64,000 nucleotides of DNA from Nostoc sp. MS1 (GTDB taxonomy: Bacteria; Cyanobacteriota; Cyanobacteriia; Cyanobacteriales; Nostocaceae): contig NZ_AP023441.1 in NCBI RefSeq assembly GCF_019976755.1, positions 3,035,501 to 3,099,500 of the forward strand, written 5' to 3'. This document shows positions 34,426-41,520 of the stretch, piece by piece. Position 1 is the stretch's first letter. Each line of letters starts with the position of its first letter. A program made the translations under genes and the position numbers. The notes under the pieces are model-generated. The model saw nothing but the letters and a program-made list of their open reading frames with translations, was not told where the DNA came from and searched no databases.

Positions 34426-36012
34426 ATGAATCTAGTGAATAAAGTAAAAAAGACATTTGCACTCACAACACCACTGTATTATGTAAACGATGTTCCTCAC
34501 ATTGGTAGCGCTTACACAACAATAGCAGCAGACGCAATAGCAAGATATCACAAGCTATTGGGGCATGAAGTGCTGTTAATAACGGGTACAGATGAACATG
34601 GGCAGAAAATTCAGCGTTCAGCCGAGAGTTTAGGCAAAGCACCACAAGATTTTTGTGACAGTGTTGTTCCCAGCTTTCAGAGTTTATGGGACATATTGAA
34701 TATTCGCTACGATCGCTTTAGTCGGACTACGGCTGTGCGTCATAAAGCCATTGTCAACGAATTTTTTGGGCGGGTGTGGGAACGTGGCGATATTTACCAA
34801 GGCCAGCAAAAAGGCTGGTATTGTGTCTCCTGTGAAGAATTTAAGGAAGAACGGGAACTCCTAGAAGGAAATCGTTGCCCTATTCATATTAATAAGGAAG
34901 TGGAATGGCGAGACGAACAAAACTACTTTTTCCGTCTCTCCAAATATCAAACTCAATTAGAGGAATTTTACCAGTCTAACCCCGACTTTATCCAGCCAGA
35001 AAGCCGCCGCAATGAAGTTCTCAGCTTTGTTAGCCAAGGTTTGCAAGACTTTTCCATTTCGCGGGTAAATCTAGATTGGGGTTTTCCTATACCTACTGAC
35101 CCTAAACATACCATATATGTTTGGTTCGATGCCTTGCTTGGTTATGTCACAGCTTTGTTAGATCCTGAAGCCGAACCCACCTTAGAAAATGCTTTGGCAA
35201 AATGGTGGCCGATAAACTTACACCTCATTGGTAAAGATATCCTACGCTTTCATGCTGTGTATTGGCCAGCAATGTTGTTGTCTGCTGGCTTACCTTTACC
35301 AGATAGAGTTTTTGGACACGGCTTTTTAACCAAAGATGGTCAAAAAATGGGCAAAAGCCTGGGAAATACTGTAGATCCCATTGCTTTAGTGCAGCAATAT
35401 GGAAGTGATGCAGTTCGTTATTACTTCCTTAAGGAAATCGAATTTGGCAAAGATGGCGACTTTAATGAAATTAGGTTCATCAATGTTTTGAATGCAGATT
35501 TAGCAAATGATTTAGGTAATTTGCTCAATCGCACCTTAAACATGGTGAAAAAATACTGCGCTAACTATGCGCTATCAATTACCCATGAGGATATTCCGGC
35601 GGAAAATGCTTTGAAAAGACTAGGTGTAAGTTTAGGAGATAAAGTCAAACAAGCCTATGAAGTGTTAGCTTTTAATCAAGCTTGCGAACTTGTACTGTCA
35701 TTAGTGCAAGCCAGCAATAAGTTTATTGATGAACAAGCACCTTGGACATTATATAAACAAGGACGACAACAGGAAGTAGAAACTGTACTATACACTGTTT
35801 TAGAATCTGTCAGGCTATCAGCTTACTTACTATCGCCAGTAATTCCTAATATCAGTAGCAACATTTATCGGCAACTGGGCTTAGGAATTGACTTTAACGA
35901 ACAAACAGATATTGTCCCTTTTGAGATTCATTCCCAATGGGGCTTACTATCTAATCAACAACAGTTAGCTCAACCCCAACCCATTTTTAAACGCATAGAA
36001 CCACCAAAGTAA
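34426..36012 (+). CDS. metG: Methionyl-tRNA synthetase
   Basis: A 528-residue class I synthetase. The N-terminal FALTTPLYYVNDVPHIGSAYTT gives the HIGH-type motif (PHIGS). TGTDEHGQKIQ follows, and the connective-peptide has one zinc knuckle (CVSCEEFKE...CPIH). Further on are YVWFDALLGYVTALL and KDGQKMGKSLGN, the KMSKS motif with G replacing the first serine. The anticodon-binding helical domain ends the protein, with no C-terminal dimerisation domain, as in other cyanobacteria. It charges initiator and elongator methionine tRNAs. Confidence 0.96.
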   Translation: MNLVNKVKKTFALTTPLYYVNDVPHIGSAYTTIAADAIARYHKLLGHEVLLITGTDEHGQKIQRSAESLGKAPQDFCDSVVPSFQSLWDILNIRYDRFSRTTAVRHKAIVNEFFGRVWERGDIYQGQQKGWYCVSCEEFKEERELLEGNRCPIHINKEVEWRDEQNYFFRLSKYQTQLEEFYQSNPDFIQPESRRNEVLSFVSQGLQDFSISRVNLDWGFPIPTDPKHTIYVWFDALLGYVTALLDPEAEPTLENALAKWWPINLHLIGKDILRFHAVYWPAMLLSAGLPLPDRVFGHGFLTKDGQKMGKSLGNTVDPIALVQQYGSDAVRYYFLKEIEFGKDGDFNEIRFINVLNADLANDLGNLLNRTLNMVKKYCANYALSITHEDIPAENALKRLGVSLGDKVKQAYEVLAFNQACELVLSLVQASNKFIDEQAPWTLYKQGRQQEVETVLYTVLESVRLSAYLLSPVIPNISSNIYRQLGLGIDFNEQTDIVPFEIHSQWGLLSNQQQLAQPQPIFKRIEPPK

Positions 36013-36080
36013 GCACAAACGTTTTTTATTTTTGATTAAAGCCAATTCAGTTTATCTTAATTCTTTTTTCAAAAAATTAA

Positions 36081-36106
36081 CGGGGCTGAACTTTATATTA
36101 GCCCCG
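36081..36106. terminator. Hairpin downstream of metG
   Basis: CGGGGCT (36081-36087) and AGCCCCG (36100-36106) form a 7-bp GC-rich stem with a 12-base loop, about 70 bases after the metG stop. No strong T-run follows, so its strength is uncertain. Confidence 0.45.
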
Positions 36107-36181
36107 GAACATTATCATAAGCCAATCTCAAAAACCACAATTGATAACAAATATCAAAAATAACAAGGATAAAATTGAGGT

Positions 36182-36817
36182 ATGACATCAATGTTGAATA
36201 ATCTGGAAAATGATTCGATATTTACACCAGAACAGGTTTTAGAAAATCGAGGACGAGTTGCCATTTTTATTGATGGGTCAAATCTATTTTACGCTGCTTT
36301 GCAATTAGGGATTGAAATAGATTACACAAAATTGCTATGTCGTTTGACTGGCGGTTCTCGATTGTTAAGAGCTTTTTTCTACACTGGTGTAGATAGAACC
36401 AATGAAAAGCAACAAGGCTTTTTGTTGTGGATGCGGCGTAATGGTTATCGCGTCATTGCCAAAGATTTGGTACAGTTGCCAGATGGCTCAAAAAAAGCCA
36501 ACCTAGATGTAGAAATAGCTGTGGATATGATGGCTTTAGTCGATTCCTATGATACGGCTGTCCTAGTCAGTGGTGATGGGGATTTGGCTTATGCAGTCAA
36601 TTCTGTCAGTTATCGTGGGGTGCGGGTAGAAGTCGTCAGCTTAAGGTCAATGACTAGTGATAGCTTAATTAATGTGAGCGATCGCTATATTGATTTAGAG
36701 GCTATCAAAGAAGATATCCAAAAAACCCCCCGCCAAAGCTACCCCTATCGACCTTTATCAGCTATGGGATTTTTAGATGATCCCAGTGATGGACACTTAG
36801 GACTTCAAGATTCATGA
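36182..36817 (+). CDS. LabA-like NYN-domain protein
   Basis: A 211-residue protein with a PIN/NYN nuclease-like fold. VAIFIDGSNLFYAA carries the first acidic residue, KANLDVEIAVDMMALVDSYDTAVLVSGDGDLAYAVNSV the central and later aspartates, and VSDRYIDLEAIK ends the domain. LabA of Synechococcus modulates circadian output; other NYN proteins act on RNA. An ATG at 36191 (MLNNLEND) may be the true start because a GAGG ribosome-site core lies at a better distance from it. It is followed by a strong terminator. Domain certain, function inferred. Confidence 0.85.
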   Translation: MTSMLNNLENDSIFTPEQVLENRGRVAIFIDGSNLFYAALQLGIEIDYTKLLCRLTGGSRLLRAFFYTGVDRTNEKQQGFLLWMRRNGYRVIAKDLVQLPDGSKKANLDVEIAVDMMALVDSYDTAVLVSGDGDLAYAVNSVSYRGVRVEVVSLRSMTSDSLINVSDRYIDLEAIKEDIQKTPRQSYPYRPLSAMGFLDDPSDGHLGLQDS

Positions 36818-36858
36818 GCCATTTAAAAGACAGCAAAAAATCATAATTTTAACTAACA

Positions 36859-36884
36859 GGGGGGAAACAGCAAAACTTCCCCCC
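36859..36884 (+). terminator. Rho-independent-type terminator of the labA-like gene
   Basis: GGGGGGAA (36859-36866) pairs with TTCCCCCC (36877-36884) across a 10-base loop, followed by ACTTTTATTTG. It is 42 bases after the stop codon. Confidence 0.75.
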
Positions 36885-36926
36885 ACTTTTATTTGCACTG
36901 TGTGTCAGTTGTTTGTGGTACTGGTT

Positions 36927-37093
36927 TAAGAGGATGTTTGAAAAGTCGCTAATGGTGTATCAAATACTTTTAGATCCCCCTAAATCCCCCTTACAAAGGG
37001 GAACTTAAAGAAATCCCCCCCTTAAAAAGGGGGGTTAGGGGGGATAAATAAGTGTCTAAAATCACAGTTAATAACTTTTTAAACAGCCTCTAA
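36927..37093. mobile_element. MITE-like element with terminal inverted repeats
   Basis: AGAGGATGTTTGAAAAGTC (36929-36947) and the reverse complement of 37073-37091 (AGAGGCTGTTTAAAAAGTT) match at 16 of 19 positions. TAA occurs just outside or at both ends (36927-36929, 37091-37093) and may be a target duplication. The interior is an imperfect palindrome of C-runs and G-runs (about 36970-37046). At roughly 165 bases with no ORF it fits a miniature inverted-repeat element. A similar end sequence (ACTTTTCAAACAGCC) occurs alone near 57350. Confidence 0.6.
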
Positions 37094-37125
37094 TAACTTA
37101 CGAATTAAATAATATTTAAGTAGAT

Positions 37126-38280
37126 ATGAGATTTAAAATTAAGTGGAATTATTTATTTTTAACTACATTATTAATCATTGGTTTAACAGCTTGTGTTGGT
37201 AAACTACCTGCAAATAATCAACAGAATAATGCTGACCCCGGTAGACGAGATAGTAGCTTAACATTCTTTGATGTGACCTTAGAACAAGCAGATGAAGTGG
37301 GGCGGCCTGTATGGCGAGTTAAAGCCAAACAGGCACAATATACAAAAGAAAAAGAAATCGGTGAAGCCTTAAGCCCCTATGGTGAATTGTACCAAGATGG
37401 GCAAATAGTTTATCAAGTTAAAGGCGAAAAAGCCGACATTGCCCAAGATGGAAAACAACTATTTCTTAAAGGAAAAATATTAGCTACAGACCCGAAAAAT
37501 GGCGTAGTTTTACAAGGTAATGAATTAGAATGGCGACCAAAAGAAGATTTATTGATTGTTCGCAACAAAATTAATGGAACTCATAAACAACTACAAGCAA
37601 CCGCACAGGAAGCTAAGGTCAAAACCCGCGAACAACGTATGGATTTTTCCGGTGGTGTGGTTGCTAACTCCCTTGATCCCCAAATGCAAATGCGAACTGA
37701 ACACTTGATTTGGCAGATTAAAGAAGAAAAATTAATTGGCGATCGCCCAATTCAATTTGACCGCTACAAGAACAATCAAATCACAGATCGCGGTCGGGGA
37801 GACTCTGGGGAAGTCAACTTAAAAACCAAAATTGCTACAGTGAATAACAATTCCCAAATTGATTTACTAGATCCACCAGCACAAATAATTGGTAAATCGA
37901 TGAATTGGAATATGAACACGGAAACTGTCACCACAAATTCACCCCTCCGCATATTTCAACGGGTGGATAAATTAACTGTCACAGCTAATCAGGGAGAAAT
38001 GAGGATACCTCAAAAAACAGCTTATCTCACAGGTAATGTAAATGCTGTGGGTCAACGTCGCCAAACCCTCAACTCGCAAAAACTGACATGGTATCTCGAT
38101 AAGAAATTAGTGGAAGCACAGGGAAATGTAGTCTATAAACAAGTTGACCCTGCTTTAACCTTTAACGGTGACACAGCCGTCGGTAATTTGGAAACCGAGA
38201 ATATAGTAGTTAGGGGTGGTAATTCTGGCGATCGCGTAGTCACAGAGATTATCCCCGAAGAACCAAAAGCGAGAAATTAG
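37126..38280 (+). CDS. LptC-like LPS export lipoprotein
   Basis: A 384-residue protein with a hydrophobic leader ending LIIGLTAC (lipidation cysteine near residue 23). Repeated beta-strand-rich OstA/LptC-type segments follow: FFDVTLEQADEVGRPVWRVKAKQAQYTKE, VKGEKADIAQDGKQLFLKGKI, RMDFSGGVVANS and ANQGEMRIPQKTAYLTGNVNAVG. In the LPS transport bridge, LptC passes lipid from the LptBFG complex to LptA. The cyanobacterial form is about twice the length of the E. coli protein, possibly combining LptC and LptA-like repeats. No other lpt gene is adjacent. Confidence 0.82.
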   Translation: MRFKIKWNYLFLTTLLIIGLTACVGKLPANNQQNNADPGRRDSSLTFFDVTLEQADEVGRPVWRVKAKQAQYTKEKEIGEALSPYGELYQDGQIVYQVKGEKADIAQDGKQLFLKGKILATDPKNGVVLQGNELEWRPKEDLLIVRNKINGTHKQLQATAQEAKVKTREQRMDFSGGVVANSLDPQMQMRTEHLIWQIKEEKLIGDRPIQFDRYKNNQITDRGRGDSGEVNLKTKIATVNNNSQIDLLDPPAQIIGKSMNWNMNTETVTTNSPLRIFQRVDKLTVTANQGEMRIPQKTAYLTGNVNAVGQRRQTLNSQKLTWYLDKKLVEAQGNVVYKQVDPALTFNGDTAVGNLETENIVVRGGNSGDRVVTEIIPEEPKARN

Positions 38281-38341
38281 GGCGATGTCTACGACGATGC
38301 TCCGCCTACGCCATCAACACGAAACATTTCAGTTTAGAACG

Positions 38342-38572
38342 AGAAACGTCAGGTTTGAAACGAGAAACGTCAGGCTTGAAACAAGAATCGTCAGGCTTGA
38401 AACAAGAATCGTCAGGCTTGAAACAAGAATCGTCAGGCTTGAAATGAGAAACGTCGGGCTTGAAATGAGAAACGTCGGGCTTGAAATGAGAAACGTCGGG
38501 CTTGAAATGAGAAACGTCGGGCTTGAAACAAGAAACGTCGGGCTTGAAACAAGAAACGTCGGGTTTAAAACG
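38342..38572 (+). repeat. 21-bp tandem repeat array (11 units)
   Basis: Eleven 21-bp units like GAAACGTCGGGCTTGAAATG run in tandem just after lptC. Units differ at a few positions, in blocks (ATC vs AAC, CAGG vs CGGG, ACA vs ATG), as expected from stepwise duplication. All units keep one frame open on the plus strand, giving RNVGLE(T/M)-type heptapeptides. The enclosing ORF (38285-38698) starts in a spacer repeat and runs into the WD40 gene, so I treat it as noncoding until shown otherwise. A partial twelfth unit precedes the array. Confidence 0.85.
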
Positions 38573-38628
38573 AGAACAATGCTGTTTATTTCTGGAGCGA
38601 TCGCCCCTTCACCCCAAACCCAATCCCC

Positions 38629-41316
38629 TCATTTCCCCCACTTCCTACTCCCTACTCCCCACTCCCCATTTCCACATACTCTCGGCGCATTAGGATGACT
38701 AATCAAATAACCCTTCAGCCAACTGCAACCCTGCGCCAGTAAATCATCCAGATCCAAATTCCACAGTTTGATGGTCTTGTCACCACTGGCGGAAGCCAAG
38801 GTTTTGCCATCGGGGCTGAACACCACACTAATGACCGAATTGCTATGAACTTCTAGGGTGGAGATGAGTTTACCTGTGTCTCGATTCCACAGTTTGATGG
38901 TCTTGTCACCACTGGCGGATGCCAAGGTTTTGCCATCGGGGCTGAACACCACACTTCTGACCGAATTGCTATGACCTTCTAGGGTGGAGATGAGTTTACC
39001 TGTGTCTCGATTCCACAGTTTGATGGTCTTGTCAGCACTGGCGGATGCCAAGGTTTTGCCATCGGGGCTGAACACCACACTAATGACCGAATCGCTATGA
39101 CCTTCTAGAGTGGAGATGAGTTTACCTGTGTCTCGATTCCACAGTTTGATGGTCTTGTCAGCACTGGCGGATGCCAAGGTTTTGCCATCGGGGCTGAACA
39201 CCACACTATAGACCGAATTGCTATGACCTTCTAAGCGATTTATTTCCCGAATATCTAGCAGAATACTCTGCAAACTAAACAAAGGACTATAGGCAGGATA
39301 ATCTGCTAAAGATTGTTTATCCTTGACTAAAGTTTTGAGTTTTTCCCCACTCTGCACGGCTAACAACAATCCCTCAATTTCTCTAAAACGTCTAAACTCC
39401 CGCAAGGCATTTGTTCCTGCCTGTTCTAGTTGCGTAGCTGTAAGGGCATCTTCACGGGCTATTTTTGCTTGTTGCAGTTCCCTTGTGGCTTGCTGTTGTG
39501 CTTGTCTTGCCCTATTTAAGCCTGCAATGGCATTTTGACGCAGCCTTTGAGCTTCATCACGTTGTTGTTGTGCCACTTGCTTCTGGAAAATTGCTTGCTG
39601 TACTTGTGTCTGCGCTTGTTTGTATTGTGCGTTAGCTTTATTTAATGTTTGCTGTGCTTGTTTTACATTGTTCTCAGCAGTCTTTAACTTTTTTTCTGCT
39701 AAAGATTTTTGTTCTAATATTTGTCTATTTTCTCTCTTGGTAACTTCCGTTGCTTTCTGCGCTTTTTCTAAATCTTTTTTAGCCGCATTTGCTTCTTTTG
39801 TGGCTGTTTCTCTAGCTGCGACAGCATTCTTAGATAATTCAATACTATGTTGAGCAAATAATAAAGCTACAACCGCCCCCACCACAGCCACACCCAACAC
39901 CAAAAAACCAACACGAATCCTTTGATAAGCTTTCCGGTTCGCCTCTGCTAACACCTGCTTTGCCTGTTCCTCTGCTGCCAAACTTTTTTGCAAATCGCGC
40001 TTTTCTAATTCCTGACTAGCATCCAAAAATCGGTCATCGACATCAGTTAAACTTTTACCAGTCCGCCAAGCCAAAGCCTCTTGTAATGCTTGCCCAGTCA
40101 ACAAGCGCGATTCATCTTGATAATCAGAGTCCACCCAAGCACTCAGCGCCACCGCATAAGGACGCAACTTAGCCAGAATATTCTCACACCACTCCTGCTT
40201 AAACACCTCTTCATAGATGCGGTTATAAAATCGCAACTTACCATCTCGCCGTACCACCAACCCCGACAGCCGCAACTCCGTTTGTTCAGCACTGTCATCA
40301 GCTGCAATTTCCTCCTGCTGCAAAATTTGCTGACACAACCCCAACAACCGCCCAGTCCGTTGTTCCCCACTCCGCATGATTCTGTCTCGAATCGTCTTTA
40401 AATGCTCCGGCTCATCCTGTCCCTCCCAATTCTCAATAATCCGCCGCCTCACAACCCCCTCAATTTTGGATTTTAGATTTTGGATTTTGGATTCCCCCCC
40501 TACTCCCTTATCTCCCCCTACTCCCTCATCCCCCTCATCTCTCTCATCTCCCCACTCCCCAATCAACTTACAAACCTTCTGCGTCAAAAACGGCTGTCCC
40601 CCCGTCCAAGCCAACACCTCCGCCATTACCTCCTGGGGATTTCCCACCACAGCCAAACCCTGCGCCAAAGGTTGCGCCTCCTCCAATTGAAAACCCGTTA
40701 AATCAATTGCCCGGCCAATATTAAAAGGTGTGCGGCGTTTATCTTGAATCAAATCAGAAGGAGTAGACACCCCAATCAAAGCAAAAGTAATCCGTTCATA
40801 CTCAGGATTATCCGCCCGACGGTTATAACAATCCCGAATCACTGCAAAAAAGTCATCCAGATTAAAACCAAGACTGAGAATACTATCAATTTCGTCAATA
40901 AAAATAACAATTCTTTCTCTAATTCTGGGCAATAAAACCTGTTCAATAAACTTACTCAAATGCTGCACTGGTGAAAGTAAATTGTTCTCTTCCCACCAAG
41001 TCTCTAAATCAAAATCAATATATAAATTAAAATCTCCCACCAAAATATCAATTATCCCGGCGTACCATTGTTCAGCAGTAATATCCGCCGTACCAATTGC
41101 CGTAATATCCACAGATGCACAGGCAAACCCCTCCTGTTGCAATCGCCGCATCACCTGCACCCGCAAGCTAGACTTCCCCATCTGCCGCGAATTAAGCACA
41201 TAACAAAATTCCCCAGCCGTCAAGCCTACATACAAATCATCATCAGCTTTTCGTTTGACATAAGTCCGCGCATCTGGGGGAAGACTACCCCCTACTTGAT
41301 ATTGGTAGTTAGTCAT
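38629..41316 (-). CDS. AAA_35-type ATPase with transmembrane, coiled-coil and WD40 domains
   Basis: An 895-residue STAND-like protein. The ATPase domain has Walker A NSRQMGKSSL (42-51) and Walker B IVIFIDEID (136-144), and a winged-helix-like part follows to about 380. One membrane helix is at 468-490 (VGFLVLGVAVVGAVVALLFA). A long alanine/glutamine-rich coiled coil covers 500-645 and four WD40 blades cover 695-862. Such proteins are thought to sense a ligand through the WD40 part and switch through the ATPase. Residues 255-286 are read from spacer-type short repeats inserted in frame, and the last ~14 residues are also repeat-derived. A CHAT-protease gene with the same ATPase type lies upstream on the same strand. 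Domain calls firm, role inferred. Confidence 0.85.
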   Translation of the reverse strand: MTNYQYQVGGSLPPDARTYVKRKADDDLYVGLTAGEFCYVLNSRQMGKSSLRVQVMRRLQQEGFACASVDITAIGTADITAEQWYAGIIDILVGDFNLYIDFDLETWWEENNLLSPVQHLSKFIEQVLLPRIRERIVIFIDEIDSILSLGFNLDDFFAVIRDCYNRRADNPEYERITFALIGVSTPSDLIQDKRRTPFNIGRAIDLTGFQLEEAQPLAQGLAVVGNPQEVMAEVLAWTGGQPFLTQKVCKLIGEWGDERDEGDEGVGGDKGVGGESKIQNLKSKIEGVVRRRIIENWEGQDEPEHLKTIRDRIMRSGEQRTGRLLGLCQQILQQEEIAADDSAEQTELRLSGLVVRRDGKLRFYNRIYEEVFKQEWCENILAKLRPYAVALSAWVDSDYQDESRLLTGQALQEALAWRTGKSLTDVDDRFLDASQELEKRDLQKSLAAEEQAKQVLAEANRKAYQRIRVGFLVLGVAVVGAVVALLFAQHSIELSKNAVAARETATKEANAAKKDLEKAQKATEVTKRENRQILEQKSLAEKKLKTAENNVKQAQQTLNKANAQYKQAQTQVQQAIFQKQVAQQQRDEAQRLRQNAIAGLNRARQAQQQATRELQQAKIAREDALTATQLEQAGTNALREFRRFREIEGLLLAVQSGEKLKTLVKDKQSLADYPAYSPLFSLQSILLDIREINRLEGHSNSVYSVVFSPDGKTLASASADKTIKLWNRDTGKLISTLEGHSDSVISVVFSPDGKTLASASADKTIKLWNRDTGKLISTLEGHSNSVRSVVFSPDGKTLASASGDKTIKLWNRDTGKLISTLEVHSNSVISVVFSPDGKTLASASGDKTIKLWNLDLDDLLAQGCSWLKGYLISHPNAPRVCGNGEWGVGSRKWGK

Positions 41317-41319
41317 ATC

Positions 41320-41439
41320 TTAGGAATTGGAGATGGGGGAGTAGGGGGAGATGAGGGAGAAATCGTCTGCAATTTGTAATCCAAATTGCTCAATTAATCC
41401 AGCTAAAGTGGCATCTTTTCCTTGAATAATTTGCACCAT
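41320..41439 (-). pseudogene. Truncated 5' remnant of a small gene, cut by a short repeat
   Basis: A 39-codon ORF starts ATG-GTG at 41439 and reads MVQIIQGKDATLAGLIEQFGLQIADDF. After that it runs into the GGGGGAGATGAGG repeat (SLISPYSPIS) and stops 4 bases from the AAA/WD40 gene. The LIEQFGLQ(I/L)A(E/D)D start is like the N-terminus of cyanobacterial restriction-endonuclease-like proteins that continue EDEQFFxEW. I infer that the 3' part was lost when the repeat arose or inserted. Confidence 0.5.
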
Positions 41440-41520
41440 TCGCCGCTACCTGTTATTTATGATTATTTCTATTGTTATCACCCAGAGTATGGTAGGCAAT
41501 GTCCATTAACAATTCAAAAT

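Noticed and set aside
38342..38572. Regular repeat array as a possible CRISPR
   Set aside because: Units are 21 bp and strictly head-to-tail with no unique spacers, and no cas genes are near.
38285..38698. 137-codon ORF after lptC as a definite gene
   Set aside because: It begins in a spacer repeat, consists mostly of the 21-bp array, ends in GGGGAGTGG-type repeat and overlaps the WD40 gene antisense. Kept only as a repeat and a finding.
40090..40401. Plus-strand ORFs opposite the AAA/WD40 gene
   Set aside because: They are antisense to a well-supported domain protein and have no recognisable features.
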